Shown here: one piece after another, positions 36,011-45,626 of the stretch | Position numbering within the stretch: position 1 is the first letter of the stretch | Layout of the letters: each line of letters starts with the position of its first letter | Origin: Thermincola ferriacetica | GTDB lineage: Bacteria > Bacillota > Thermincolia > Thermincolales > Thermincolaceae | Assembly: GCF_001263415.1 (NCBI RefSeq) | Contig: NZ_LGTE01000007.1 | Coordinates: forward strand, 58,949 to 122,948 | DNA length: 64,000 nucleotides | Direction of reading: 5' to 3' | Translations under genes and position numbers: made by a program | The notes under the pieces: generated by a model | The model's database searches: none | The model's input: the letters and a program-made list of their open reading frames with translations, nothing else | Told to the model about the DNA's origin: nothing

Positions 36011-36059
36011 AGTCCCTATAGCAAAGAAAGTGGCATTGACGGCCACTTTCCCAGGGACT
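36011..36059 (-). terminator. Two-stem palindrome after the synthetase remnant
   Basis: Outer arms AGTCCCT (36011-36017) and AGGGACT (36053-36059) and inner arms GAAAGTGGC (36026-36034) and GCCACTTTC (36042-36050) are perfect. The T-tract on the minus strand (TTTAATTG) is weak. Confidence 0.6.
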
Positions 36060-36065
36060 ATTTCT

Positions 36066-36689
36066 TCAAAATCTCTCTTGAACTATTCCTTCAATGCCCT
36101 CTTTAAGATTTTGAGCAATGAAGGCTTTAACCGCTTCCCCTCGCAGGGCATCGGCCACTCCGACAACAGCAGCTTCCGCCACTTTGGGATGGGAATAGAT
36201 GACCTCTTCAATTTCCCGGGGGTAAACGTTTAAACCCCCGACAATAATGAGGTCCTTTTTCCGGTCCACGATGAAAAGGTAACCTTCTTCATCCATGTAC
36301 GCAACATCACCTGTGTGCAGCCAACCGTTTTTCAGCTCTTTCCTGATCTGTTTAACCAAAGGAAGAAAAACCGGCGCCACAATCATGGCGAAAGCCTGGG
36401 AATCATTTATCAGGTATTTGACTTCTTCCCCTTTAAAAGCTACATTAATGGGCACCACAATATCGCCCAGGCGAGCTACAGCAAAATAACCGATTACAAA
36501 ATAAGGGCTGTCCAGCATCAGTAAACCTACCCGGTCACCCTTTCGAATACCCAGTTTTCTCAGCCCATTGGCCACCTGGTTAATCTGCTCGTCCAATTCC
36601 CGGTAAGTCCATTGCCAGTCTTTGTAGATAAGAGCCGTTTTATCCGGAAATCTATCTTTCGCTCTGCTGATAACCTCTCCCAAAAGCAC
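36066..36689 (-). pseudogene. Internally deleted acyl-CoA synthetase remnant
   Basis: The frame is open for 207 codons from GTG 36689 (behind AGGAGGT) but joins two distant parts of a synthetase. Residues 1 to about 122 match the N-terminus of the intact paralogue at 34426-35937 (GDRVGLLML, then PVNV/PINV and FLPLV). The next residues, [20 protein letters not shown], belong to motif A8 some 270 residues later. Motifs A3 (SGTTG) and A5, and the C-terminal catalytic Lys, are missing; after VKAFIAQ the sequence no longer matches. No catalytic activity is possible. The deletion is in frame, so a short protein may still be made. Confidence 0.85.
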
Positions 36690-36832
36690 TGCTTTACCTC
36701 CTATTTCTTTCATCAATAATCCTCTGACCGTATGTGAACTCTATTCCTTCCGCTTGCTTATAATTTCTTTCAATTTCTCCGTTTTCCACATTAATGCAAG
36801 TATTATAACATGGCAAAATAAAGAAGTCCACA

Positions 36833-36861
36833 AATAGAAAAATGCCGGCAAAATCCGGCAT
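36833..36861 (-). terminator. Terminator after secG
   Basis: ATGCCGG (36842-36848) and CCGGCAT (36855-36861) stem, followed on the minus strand by TTTTTCTATTTG, 18 bases after the secG stop. Confidence 0.85.
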
Positions 36862-36878
36862 ATGTAATACATACACAT

Positions 36879-37112
36879 TTATTTAATTATGCTCAATGCT
36901 AAAGAAGTAATCAAAAATCCTATCGCAAAAGCAGTGGATAATTTGCTCAAAAATTCATCCATCCCTTTTTTCTTACCGAAAATAGCATCAGCTCCACCGG
37001 CAATAGCACCCGATAAACCGGCGCTTTTTCCCGACTGCAATAATACAGTTACAATTACACCCAAGGCCAATAAAATATGAACGATAATTACTGCGATTTT
37101 CAAAACCTTCAC
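36879..37112 (-). CDS. secG: Preprotein translocase subunit SecG
   Basis: A 77-residue protein with two membrane helices (about 4-24 and 54-74) and the conserved cytoplasmic loop LLQSGKSAGLSGAIAGGADAIFGKKKG between them. It is a non-catalytic part of the SecYEG channel. In most Firmicutes secG follows eno and precedes rnr and smpB; here it keeps its place before rnr, but 13 kb separates it from eno. Confidence 0.94.
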   Translation of the reverse strand: MKVLKIAVIIVHILLALGVIVTVLLQSGKSAGLSGAIAGGADAIFGKKKGMDEFLSKLSTAFAIGFLITSLALSIIK

Positions 37113-37133
37113 CTCCCGAAGCTTAACATATAG

Positions 37134-37162
37134 ATTTTAACAGATAATTTACTTTCTGTAAA
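37134..37162 (-). promoter_or_regulatory. Promoter of secG
   Basis: TTTACA (37157-37162), 17 bases, TAAAAT (37134-37139) on the minus strand, about 15 bases before the CGGGAGGTG ribosome binding site. Confidence 0.6.
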
Positions 37163-37222
37163 GATACCCACCTGACATTCGGTTTACGTACTGCTCCAGT
37201 TTCTATTTTGCCCCCTCTTCTT

Positions 37223-39208
37223 TTAAAACGTGTGATTTTCTTGGTCTTCAGGGGTGTAAATATAATCCATGGATTGGCCGTTGCCGAAAAGACTAAACAC
37301 TAATTTTTCGGAATCCCAGAATCTTGTGTGTACCGAATCAGCCACGGAGTTTTCAAATAGTCCAGCCACCATCGTTTTGGAATAGTCCTCCAAGCAATAT
37401 ACGAAAACATAACTCTTATAAGGTGTGTCATTATCGGAAAACAGGTCCAGAGCGGCATATTCACCTTGGGGATCAATTATAATTTGTTCAATGCCAATAT
37501 TCTTTTTGTTGTTTATCCCGGTGATTTTATCTACCAGTTTAAATTTTTTATCTTTTAAATTATAACTTAGCAGTTGCACTGCAGCATACTGACCCTTGTC
37601 CTGCAAAACCTGCATGGTAAATAATAAAGTGTCCTTTGCCTGGTTATAGGCCATTGGCCCAAACCTGTAACGGCCTTGGGGTACAAATTCATGGGGTATA
37701 TCACTGGCCCTGAATAAAACCTCGCTCTTTTCATCTCTGCTCATTTTAACTTCCCCGGGGTGGTCCATAGCCATAATATCTATGCTTTTCAGTTCTTTAA
37801 TACCGTCAATAATAAACCCATTGTCCCCGGGTATCAAATAAAACCTTGCTTGAACAATACTGTAATAGGGGTTGGCAGTATATGCCCAATATATCTCTGC
37901 GTCAACGTATTCCTTGCCCTTTTCTTTGCCGCCAGATATTATCTTATAACCTACCTGGTGAGGATTGGATATGGTTAAGAACGGTGGAGGATTCTTCATG
38001 ATACTTTTGGCATAATCATCATCCCTTACAATTAACGCCTGAACAAACCTCTTCACCGTATCTTCCGCTGTCATTTTCTCAGTGGTAAAATCAATTTTCA
38101 TCAGTTTTAATCCGGCTCCGGACTCAAGGTTAGCATTTTTCAGAGCATAAAGACTTTTCGAATCACTGCTCCAAACTGGAGCATAGTAACTATACATTCC
38201 GCTTACAGTCAGGCTCCGGATAGTATCGGAGGGTTTTAGACTATCTAGCCACCGTTCTTCAACATCCCGGTTAGGGAAGTTTGCCGTGACCCTCCTTTTT
38301 GTGTGCATTCCTCCCGTATCGGCAATCCATATATTCTCGATGCTCCGGTTAATTTCAGCATTGTTGTTTAACCTTTGGACTTTTTTCTCAGCCTTGACAT
38401 AAGCCACATAATTGCCGTCAGGGGAAACAGAAGGAAACCGGCCTTCATCGATAACTCTCTCTGAACCGTCCTGCAAGTCCTTCAATATTACTTTGTTCTT
38501 CTTTTCTATAACAATACGGCTGCTGTCTTTTACCCAGGACGCATGTGCGCCTTCAGTGAGTTTTCTGGATTTATGCGTTTCCAAATCTAACTCATATATT
38601 CCGGATTCCTGAACGGTAAACCCGTGTGAATCGGGTCCGTGCCAAGCCAAAACCTTTTTTGTATAAATCACCCGTCGGCCGTCAGGGGACCAGGAAGGCT
38701 CCTCGTAGAAAACAGTCATCTGATCACCTTTAAGCAACATTTCCTTTTTTTTACTGACTAAGTCGTAAATCATTACATTCCCGTCAGATAAAAGAATTTT
38801 TTTCCCATCGGGTGAAACTCTGATAAACCCTGTTTTATTATCAATAACCCGGTGAAAGCCTTTTTTGTTATAGGCAAATATCCCCTTCTCCGCCAGAGCG
38901 AGATAAACAGTTCCCCGGTATTCCGTTAGTCCTATTATAGACCCCCGGCCCATCTCAACAAAAGATATTTGGTTTAAAATTTTTAATGATGCGGCATTGG
39001 CCTGTTCCATAATGTTTTCCGGTGAGGTCATATAAACGAAAAAGGCGATGCAGGCAGCCGCAACGGCCGCAACAAAAGGCAACCTTTTTAGCCAAGAAAA
39101 CCTCTGTTTATTGACGAAGGAGCCACGCAGCCGCCGCTTTAGGGTTTCGTTAACGGGCAATTCTTTCTTCAGTTCCCGCAAGGCTTTGTCTAACCTCTGA
39201 TCATCCAT
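37223..39208 (-). CDS. Membrane anti-sigma-type protein with TolB-like beta-propeller
   Basis: A 661-residue protein with a cytoplasmic N-terminus of about 42 residues (basic, helical), one membrane helix at 43-60, and a large extracellular part. The first half of that part has repeated TolB/WD-like blades (IRVSPDGKKILLS, PSWSPDGRRVIYT, PSVSPDGNYVAYV, PVWSSDSKSLYAL). The rest includes a region with ENIWIADTGG and a C-terminal part with YNQAKDTLLFTMQVL. It is encoded 3 bases after an ECF sigma factor gene, the usual place of its anti-sigma factor. No zinc-binding HxxxCxxC motif is present. The propeller could be the signal sensor. Confidence 0.75.
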   Translation of the reverse strand: MDDQRLDKALRELKKELPVNETLKRRLRGSFVNKQRFSWLKRLPFVAAVAAACIAFFVYMTSPENIMEQANAASLKILNQISFVEMGRGSIIGLTEYRGTVYLALAEKGIFAYNKKGFHRVIDNKTGFIRVSPDGKKILLSDGNVMIYDLVSKKKEMLLKGDQMTVFYEEPSWSPDGRRVIYTKKVLAWHGPDSHGFTVQESGIYELDLETHKSRKLTEGAHASWVKDSSRIVIEKKNKVILKDLQDGSERVIDEGRFPSVSPDGNYVAYVKAEKKVQRLNNNAEINRSIENIWIADTGGMHTKRRVTANFPNRDVEERWLDSLKPSDTIRSLTVSGMYSYYAPVWSSDSKSLYALKNANLESGAGLKLMKIDFTTEKMTAEDTVKRFVQALIVRDDDYAKSIMKNPPPFLTISNPHQVGYKIISGGKEKGKEYVDAEIYWAYTANPYYSIVQARFYLIPGDNGFIIDGIKELKSIDIMAMDHPGEVKMSRDEKSEVLFRASDIPHEFVPQGRYRFGPMAYNQAKDTLLFTMQVLQDKGQYAAVQLLSYNLKDKKFKLVDKITGINNKKNIGIEQIIIDPQGEYAALDLFSDNDTPYKSYVFVYCLEDYSKTMVAGLFENSVADSVHTRFWDSEKLVFSLFGNGQSMDYIYTPEDQENHTF

Positions 39209-39211
39209 AAA

Positions 39212-39694
39212 TTATCCCTCCATACAAACCTTAACTAACGCCTTTAATTTTTCTTTTACCCTCATAAATTTCAGTTTGACGGCGTTCTCTGTTTTGCCTG
39301 TCAATTGCCCGATTTCCCAATATTTTAACTCGGCAAAATACCTCAGGTTAATCAATTCCAGCTCCTCTTTTGTCAGGGCACCAAGAGACTTTTTCAGGCA
39401 GTTAACTTCATCTTGCTTTTCCAGTTCTTCTTCAAAACAGTAAAGATAGGTATACCGTTCCATATCCTCGCCCACTGTGATGTCTTTCTTCTTACGGTAG
39501 TGGTCAATCACTGTGTTACGTGCAATGGTGAATAACCAGGCTTTGTGGCTTCCCGTGACGGAAGGGAACTTTTCGAAAGCCTTCAGGAACACTGCGCTTA
39601 CCAAATCATCGGTATCCCATTGATTACCTGTTTTGAAATAAATATACCTGTAGACATCGTCAAAATACAAGTCGTAAAAACTTAGAAAATCCAT
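39212..39694 (-). CDS. ECF-family RNA polymerase sigma factor
   Basis: A 160-residue group IV sigma factor. Region 2 (about 5-75) has DDVYRYIYFKTGNQWDTDDLVSAVFLKAFEKF, the -10 recognition part; region 4 (about 100-155) has ELINLRYFAELKYWEIGQLTGKTENAVKLKFMRVKEKL. Start ATG 39694 is preferred; the frame runs to GTG 39718, but that would place the AAAGGAGG site inside the gene. It is expected to be held by the membrane protein encoded just downstream. The target promoter is not evident in this window. Confidence 0.9.
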   Translation of the reverse strand: MDFLSFYDLYFDDVYRYIYFKTGNQWDTDDLVSAVFLKAFEKFPSVTGSHKAWLFTIARNTVIDHYRKKKDITVGEDMERYTYLYCFEEELEKQDEVNCLKKSLGALTKEELELINLRYFAELKYWEIGQLTGKTENAVKLKFMRVKEKLKALVKVCMEG

Positions 39695-39794
39695 GGCTCC
39701 CGGGAAGCCTCCTTTCACCTGTTAAGACGAATATGTCTGCCAAAGGTTTCAGATTTTTTCAAGTGACCATTGTCCAATAGTGGTCCGTAGTCAG

Positions 39795-39890
39795 AAAAAC
39801 ATAAAAAAACACGGCAATGCCCCAATACACATTTTAAAAACCGGTACAATTCAATTGTACTAAATGTATGTGTATCAGGGGATGCCGCGA
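39795..39890 (-). terminator. Large palindromic terminator after the MacAB-like operon
   Basis: Nested arms over about 80 bases: CGGCAATGCCCC with GGGGATGCCG outside, ATACACATTT with AAATGTATGTGTAT further in, and GTACAATT (39844-39851) with AATTGTAC (39853-39860) at the centre. On the minus strand it ends in TTTTTTTATGTTTTT. It is 36 bases after the permease stop. Confidence 0.7.
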
Positions 39891-39926
39891 TTTTAATTTT
39901 TTTACTGTTCACTGACCACTACTATT

Positions 39927-41114
39927 TTATTCATGCCTTAATGCCTCGATTGGGTCTAATCTGGCTGCCTTGCTGGCCGGATAAAGCCCAAAGAAAATGC
40001 CTACCGCGCTTGAGAAAATAAAGGCAATGGCAATAGTTCCCCAGGACACCAGGGGCGGCCATTTAGCAAACCGGGCAATCATATATGCCCCACCAACACC
40101 AATCGCGGCGCCGAATACTCCTCCAATCAGACAGATGACCACGGCTTCAATGAGGAACTGTACCATGATATCTTTACGCCGGGCGCCCAGAGCTTTCCTG
40201 ATGCCAATTTCTCTGGTCCGTTCGGTAACAGAAACCAGCATGATGTTCATAACCCCTATCCCCCCCACAAAGAGAGAAATGCCCGCTATGGCCCCTACAA
40301 TCAGGGTCATGATGCCGGTTACTTTGTTTATCATCTGCATCTCCTGTTCCATGGTCATAGTCCTATACCGGTCTTTGTTATTATGGCGCCGTTCCAGAAT
40401 TTTTACCGCCTGCTGCATAGACTCCTCCAACCGGTCCCGGGAAGCAGCCTGAGCTTCAAAGCCCATTAAAGCCTTTTCGTTAAAAAGGTTCTGCCAGGTG
40501 GAAGCGGGAATAAAAGCTGTCTTCAAGCCACCAAGCCCGGCCAGCACACTTTCTGCAGATTTGGAAACCCCAATTACGGTAAAAGGTTTACTTTTCACAA
40601 GGACCTTTTTCCCTATAGGGTTCTCCCGGCCAAAAATCTCATCAGCCAACTTCTCTTCAATTACTATGACGGCCCTGTTGCTCTTGGCATCGTGATTGGA
40701 GAAAAAGGTTCCGGCCACAAGTTCGATATTGCGCATGAACTTGAAATCTCCGGTTACCCCCTGAACACTGGCCATTTTTTTCCCTTTCGTTCCCTTAACC
40801 TGGGCCGCTCCGCTCTGCATGGTAGACATGCCTTTTATGCCCGGCACCAGTTTCTTGATTAAATCGATGTCATCCAGGGAAAAATCCCTGGGTGTGGCCG
40901 GGTCGTCATCTGAAAAATCGATATATATAGCAAAAAGGTTGGAACCGACCTTGGATATTTCACTCATCAGCAAGGCCTGACCCCCGCGGCCAATGGCCAC
41001 TACTGCGATAACTGCCGCAATGCCTATGACAATACCGAGCATGGTTAGAGAAGACCGGAGTTTGTTAGTCCAAAGCCCTTCGAGAGCAATTTTAACAGCT
41101 TCCAGTAAATTCAA
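39927..41114 (-). CDS. MacB-type ABC exporter permease
   Basis: A 395-residue permease of the MacB/FtsX fold: an N-terminal cytoplasmic lead and helix ([26 protein letters not shown]), a large extracellular MacB core domain (about 45-270), then three helices with [28 protein letters not shown] and ALRHE at the end. It has no ATPase domain of its own; the ATPase is encoded upstream. It works by mechanotransmission to move a substrate outside the membrane, such as a peptide or lipoprotein. Confidence 0.9.
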   Translation of the reverse strand: MNLLEAVKIALEGLWTNKLRSSLTMLGIVIGIAAVIAVVAIGRGGQALLMSEISKVGSNLFAIYIDFSDDDPATPRDFSLDDIDLIKKLVPGIKGMSTMQSGAAQVKGTKGKKMASVQGVTGDFKFMRNIELVAGTFFSNHDAKSNRAVIVIEEKLADEIFGRENPIGKKVLVKSKPFTVIGVSKSAESVLAGLGGLKTAFIPASTWQNLFNEKALMGFEAQAASRDRLEESMQQAVKILERRHNNKDRYRTMTMEQEMQMINKVTGIMTLIVGAIAGISLFVGGIGVMNIMLVSVTERTREIGIRKALGARRKDIMVQFLIEAVVICLIGGVFGAAIGVGGAYMIARFAKWPPLVSWGTIAIAFIFSSAVGIFFGLYPASKAARLDPIEALRHE

Positions 41115-41848
41115 AGGCCGTTCACCTCCGGCGGGCCCAACCTCCAGAGATATTTGACAGCGCTGATAGGGTCACTGATGGATTCATCTTTAATTATCCT
41201 GCCGTCCCGGAAATACAGGACCCTGTTCGTATGCTCGGCTATTTCCCGCTCGTGGGTAACTATAAGAATGGTAGCTCCTTCCCGGTTGAGTTCCTGGAAG
41301 ATAGCCATAATTTCCTCACTGGACCGGGTATCCAGGTTGCCGGTCGGTTCATCGGCAAGAATAATGGCCGGTTTGTTAACCAAAGCCCGCGCTATGGCAA
41401 CCCTTTGTTTCTGTCCACCGGAAAGTTCGTTGGGCCGGTGATGCCCCCTATCCTGCAGCCCAACCCTTTTTAATGCCCATTCGGCCCGTTCCTTTCTCTG
41501 CGCCGCCGGAACTCCGGCGTACAACATAGGCAGTTCCACGTTGCGAAAAGCCGTTAACCGGGGCAAAAGGTTAAAATTCTGAAAAACAAAACCTATCTTT
41601 CGGTTGCGGATGGCCGACAGCGCGCCGTCTTCCATCCCGGCTATTTCCTGCCCGTCGAGGAGGTAGGAGCCGCTGCTGGGCTTGTCAAGGCAGCCGAGAA
41701 TATTCATCAACGTGGACTTCCCGGAACCCGAAGGTCCCATAATAGCTACAAATTCGCCGGGTTTAACTTCCATGGAAACATCCCGCAGCGCGTGTACGGA
41801 AATCTGCCCCGTCCGGTAAACTTTGTTTAACGCCTCTATTTTAATCAT
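41111..41848 (-). CDS. MacB/LolD-type ABC exporter ATPase
   Basis: A 245-residue ATPase with Walker [10 protein letters not shown], signature [15 protein letters not shown] and Walker [13 protein letters not shown], all of the MacB/LolD form. Start ATG 41848 has AAAGGAG 7 bases upstream; the frame runs to 41890 inside the upstream gene. It overlaps the permease start by four bases and the fusion-protein stop by eight, so the three genes are translated as a unit. Confidence 0.92.
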   Translation of the reverse strand: MIKIEALNKVYRTGQISVHALRDVSMEVKPGEFVAIMGPSGSGKSTLMNILGCLDKPSSGSYLLDGQEIAGMEDGALSAIRNRKIGFVFQNFNLLPRLTAFRNVELPMLYAGVPAAQRKERAEWALKRVGLQDRGHHRPNELSGGQKQRVAIARALVNKPAIILADEPTGNLDTRSSEEIMAIFQELNREGATILIVTHEREIAEHTNRVLYFRDGRIIKDESISDPISAVKYLWRLGPPEVNGL

Positions 41849-43127
41849 TGGTCTTCTCCTTTGCTGCCGAAGCCGTATTTTCCCGGACATCTACGACATC
41901 TTTATCCTTTAAGTTTTCCGGCGGGTTAACCACTATACTGTCTCCCGGACGCAAACCCTTTTTAACATGGAGGTAAAGCTCGTTCCCCACGCCTGTTTCC
42001 ACCTTCCTCAGGCTTACGCGGTGATTATCATTGATGACGAAAACAAACCTGTTGTGCCCTTTTTCTATAATCGCTTCGTAAGGTATTACGGTTACTCCTT
42101 TCAGACTGGCCGTAGTTATATTCAGGTCAACACTGTAACCGGGTTTAAGTTTGCTGTCAAACTCGGTAATCTCTACCGTAATTTCCACATTGGTCTGTTC
42201 CGCCTGGTCTTTAAGTTTGGTAACGGCTACCGGGGACACCATGGCAACTTTACCTTTGTATACCGCCCCTTCCGCAGCGGCAGCTGTTATGGTCACCGGC
42301 TGTCCCACTCGCAGGTTGCCGCTGTCCGACTCACTTACTTCTGATTTTACTATTAACCGCTGCGGGTTGCCGATACTTATTAACGGAGCGCCGATTGCGG
42401 CATAGCTCCCTTCTTCCACGTCCACGGAAAGTACAATACCATCCATCCCGGCTCTGACACTGGCTTTGGCAATCAAATCTTCGGTCAGCTCAACAGCTAC
42501 TTTGGCCTGCTGGACCTGGGCTTCCAACGCCGCCAATTCCGGACCGCTTTCCCCGGCCAAATCCATTTCCAGGCGTTTCTGGGCAGAACGGTATTCCGCC
42601 TCGGCCGTCACATAATTCAATTTGGCATTTTCCAGGCTTTCTTGGGAGACAGCGCCCGCCTGAAAAAGTTGGTTGGTCCGCTCAAAAGCGGCCCTGGCAT
42701 TTTGAAAAGCTGTTTCTGCCTTTTTTAAATTGGCCCTGTCCTGTTCTATCACCTGGGACCTGGCGCCTGACCTGGCCTTGGCCAGGTTGGCTTCCTGAAC
42801 CCGCAGGTTAGCCTGGTCCTGTTTCAGTTGCCGTTCCAACTGGGCAGTATCCAGTTGCATCAACAACTGGCCCGCTTTAACTCTGTCACCTGTTGACACG
42901 TATATCTTGGTCACAGTGGCGGCAACCTGGGCAGTATACTCCTGTTTATCCTGAACTTCTACCTTGCCACTGGCCAGGACTACCTGTTCCAGGTTTTTCT
43001 TTTTTACCTGAAAGGCTTCTACCGGAATTCCCTTTTCGCCGGAGTTTTTGTAAATATTTACCCCTATGATAAGCAAAACCAGTGCCGCCATGGCTGCACC
43101 GATAATAATTTTCTTTTTGCGTTCCAA
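41841..43127 (-). CDS. MacA-type periplasmic/extracytoplasmic adaptor (HlyD/RND-type)
   Basis: A 428-residue membrane fusion protein: N-terminal membrane anchor (about 8-25), lipoyl-type half motif [22 protein letters not shown] and its partner [22 protein letters not shown], a long coiled coil of two helices (about 95-200), a beta-barrel and a C-terminal domain. It belongs to the MacA family that presents substrates to a MacB-type exporter. The start is TTG 43127, two bases after the upstream stop, with GGAGGTG 12 bases ahead. Gram-positive relatives act without an outer-membrane partner. Confidence 0.88.
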   Translation of the reverse strand: MERKKKIIIGAAMAALVLLIIGVNIYKNSGEKGIPVEAFQVKKKNLEQVVLASGKVEVQDKQEYTAQVAATVTKIYVSTGDRVKAGQLLMQLDTAQLERQLKQDQANLRVQEANLAKARSGARSQVIEQDRANLKKAETAFQNARAAFERTNQLFQAGAVSQESLENAKLNYVTAEAEYRSAQKRLEMDLAGESGPELAALEAQVQQAKVAVELTEDLIAKASVRAGMDGIVLSVDVEEGSYAAIGAPLISIGNPQRLIVKSEVSESDSGNLRVGQPVTITAAAAEGAVYKGKVAMVSPVAVTKLKDQAEQTNVEITVEITEFDSKLKPGYSVDLNITTASLKGVTVIPYEAIIEKGHNRFVFVINDNHRVSLRKVETGVGNELYLHVKKGLRPGDSIVVNPPENLKDKDVVDVRENTASAAKEKTND

Positions 43128-43129
43128 AG

Positions 43130-43834
43130 TTATACCGCACCTCCGCCAAAATGAGCCGCTGCGCCCATAATTACCCCGTAAACCGCCAGGATAATGCCTA
43201 AAAATACTCCCGCCTTCCTGGTCGTTGTCCTGATAGCAACTGCTGCGCCCATGGCTAGCAGAATAATGCTCCAAATGATAAAGGGGTCAAAGACTGACAG
43301 GAAGCCAAACAAAAACCCGGTTTGGTTTTTAGGCAGGAAAAGGGCCAGGCTTGTGGTAACGTTTTTCATATTAGAAGCGGGTGTAAGCAGTACCAGTATT
43401 GTCTTGACGATACCGCCAAGCATATTGGGTACGGAAGCAATCACGGCAGCCGACATCAATTTCTTGAAAGTCCCGTCACCGGCGACAACCAGGTTCAAGA
43501 ACTTCAACAAAAGGGCCAGGATAACCCACATAATCAGTGGCGAAACAAAGGCCAGAGCTGCCTGGGCGCCGGTAATTGCCGGCAGCATTTGTTTGGTCAT
43601 GGCCAGTTGTTCCGGCGGCATGGGTTTTGGTGAATGTTCAAGTGTCCAAAGGGTAAATTCCCTCATTTTGGGAATAATAGGTAAGAACAAGAGCAGGTTA
43701 ACCAACATCAGCAAAAAGCCCATGGGCCAGAAGGATGCCTGTTCTACAAATTCTTCTACGGCAGCCTTGGGGCTGACAATGGCGTCAATAAAAAACTTTA
43801 ATAAACCCCGCTTTTCTTTTTGTTCCATCTCCAT
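43130..43834 (-). CDS. Yip1-family membrane protein
   Basis: A 234-residue protein with five helices in the Yip1 arrangement and an N-terminal cytoplasmic stretch (LLKFFIDAIVSPKAAVEEFVEQASFW) of the type seen in bacterial YIP1 proteins. There is a long hydrophobic core and no catalytic motif. It is the first gene of the operon with the MacAB-like exporter and probably helps assemble or regulate it; relatives are often next to MacAB-like genes. Confidence 0.8.
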   Translation of the reverse strand: MEMEQKEKRGLLKFFIDAIVSPKAAVEEFVEQASFWPMGFLLMLVNLLLFLPIIPKMREFTLWTLEHSPKPMPPEQLAMTKQMLPAITGAQAALAFVSPLIMWVILALLLKFLNLVVAGDGTFKKLMSAAVIASVPNMLGGIVKTILVLLTPASNMKNVTTSLALFLPKNQTGFLFGFLSVFDPFIIWSIILLAMGAAVAIRTTTRKAGVFLGIILAVYGVIMGAAAHFGGGAV

Positions 43835-43891
43835 TTTTACCTCTCCCCTTCATAAAATTTTAATAACCCCGGAAATTCCGGCAATTTAAAA

Positions 43892-44785
43892 TCAAGCGGA
43901 CAATACCATACCTACTGCAATAAGACAAAAGATAAGAGACAGGAAAACACTGGTAATCCCCACCATGTAGGCCGACATCTTATTGTTCCTGGCTACAGTC
44001 AAACCGATGCCCAGCAGCAGGGCATTTGTTACTGCGCCAATACCAAAAGGGACCCAAATTTCAGTTGGCGAACCGTAACGGTCCACTTCCCCTGCCAGGT
44101 TATAGTGCATAGGCACCCGTTCCGGCAGGCCGGGAATTTTCATGGCCAGGAAAATACCTGTTCCCGCCAGGATCAGGAGGGACAGAAATACCATGCTGAG
44201 AAAAAACCTATCCTTCCAGGGTGAAACCCGTTTCCTTCCTTCCCCGTCTTCCATTGTTTCCCGCTTCTGCGCCAGATCGGGTAAGAGGCGGTTCAGGTCA
44301 TCCAGGAACTCATCAGGGTTTTCGGGAGTTATCCCTATGGTTTCCCATTTGGTTTGCAGGAGGATAATGTCACCCCAGAGCCGGGTAGCATAAAGGTTGG
44401 CTGAGCCTTTACCCCGCGGGTCTGTAAAGGTACCCCAGTGAAACCCTGGCCAACTGGCGCCGGCCACTTTCATACTGCTGGTACCAACAACCTTTCTGAC
44501 TTCCCTGATGCTTTGCAAAGGTATCCGTTTCTGATTAAAAGCCCATCTTATGACCAGGTCCTCTCCCTCAATTCTGTACTCCAGGTTTTTGGCCGCCCAG
44601 GTAAAATACCCCATCATACCAACCACCAGGATTCCCGTCAGGCCCATGACAGCCGTAAAGGTCCATCCAGGTCCCCTTGTCTGGCTGATTATAACCGTGG
44701 GCACGGCCAATATCATAATCGAAAATATCAGCAGGCCAACCCCCCAGATAAAACCTTTTCCTTGTGCCGGTTTATAAACTTTCAT
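43892..44785 (-). CDS. PH-domain and DUF1648 membrane protein
   Basis: A 297-residue membrane protein. Two N-terminal helices (about 10-65) are followed by a bacterial PH-type domain (NLEYRIEGEDLVIRWAFNQKRIPLQSIREV, about 72-160), a linker and a DUF1648-type section (ERVPMHYNLAGEVDRYGSP) with two more helices at the end. Such proteins resemble SdpI-type immunity or signal modules, but the function is unknown. ATG 44785 is preferred because the longer frame (TTG 44809) takes in the AAAGGAG site. Confidence 0.72.
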   Translation of the reverse strand: MKVYKPAQGKGFIWGVGLLIFSIMILAVPTVIISQTRGPGWTFTAVMGLTGILVVGMMGYFTWAAKNLEYRIEGEDLVIRWAFNQKRIPLQSIREVRKVVGTSSMKVAGASWPGFHWGTFTDPRGKGSANLYATRLWGDIILLQTKWETIGITPENPDEFLDDLNRLLPDLAQKRETMEDGEGRKRVSPWKDRFFLSMVFLSLLILAGTGIFLAMKIPGLPERVPMHYNLAGEVDRYGSPTEIWVPFGIGAVTNALLLGIGLTVARNNKMSAYMVGITSVFLSLIFCLIAVGMVLSA

Positions 44786-44836
44786 TATATTTGCATCTCC
44801 TTTTTTCAATTTTATTAATCCTCCCGATTGTGTAAG

Positions 44837-45623
44837 CTAAAAATCACGTTTTTTAAACCGGTTTCTGCCCAGCATATAAAAAGCTGCCGTAATTATAATC
44901 AACACTATCAGCGGGATAAGGGGAAACCCTTTTCCTAATGCTATATCAGAGCCGGCCATGTGGTAATATATAGAGTAATAATGCAATTTTGAGAAAAACC
45001 CCGGCACAAAAAGACCCATGGCAATAATTCCCGTAACCATGGCAGATTTTAAGGTCCGGTCAAAAACGGTCGAAAAATAAACGGCTATTGAATAGATAAC
45101 TGCCATTCCGGCCAGAGCCATAATGATATTTTGCACCATTTCCACGACAGGAATTTTATGTCCGGTGGCAACTACACTAATATATAACACTACAGTTGAT
45201 GCCAACACCACCAAAGCTAACGCAGCAAAATTTACAATAAATTTGACGGTAAAAACATCCTCCCTGCGTATAGGTCTGGCCAGGAGGAACTGGATAGTTT
45301 TTCGCGATACTTCCGATGAAATTATGCCGGCCCCAAATATGATGGCCATTACACTTCCGAACTGGTAGAGGTTCTTGCCAAACCATTGGGACCAAATATA
45401 AAGCCTGCTTAACAACGTCATGACCGAGGACGAAGGCTTCGCCGGAAGTAGGGTAAACCAGGTTCAGCAGCATTTTTATGGTTGTCATTTTCCCAGCCCC
45501 GTTTAAACCCAGAAATCCATAAACACTTCCTTTGGCCACTTCCAGATCAAGGGCGTTTACAGCCAATTTATCTTCAAACATCTTTGTAAGGCCTCTGGTT
45601 TCTATAGCCAGTTCCATTGTCAT
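44837..45623 (-). pseudogene. Deletion-fused ABC-2 cassette: ATPase head joined to permease tail
   Basis: The ATPase gene starts at ATG 45623 and keeps only about 70 residues (GLTKMFEDKLAVNALDLEVA through GHDVVKQ); its signature and Walker B are lost. Its Walker A reads NGAGKMTT, with Met in place of the first Thr. At about 45405 it runs into the middle of an ABC-2 permease, which continues in another frame (start codon ATG 45421) as RLYIWSQWFGKNLYQFGSVM and four or five helices to KKRDF at 44837. One deletion has thus removed the ATPase back end and the permease front. The GntR gene upstream is intact. The cassette cannot pump. Confidence 0.85.
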
Positions 45624-45626
45624 TTT

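Noticed and set aside
43194..43889. 231-codon open frame on the plus strand
   Set aside because: Antisense to the Yip1 gene; composition of a reversed membrane protein.
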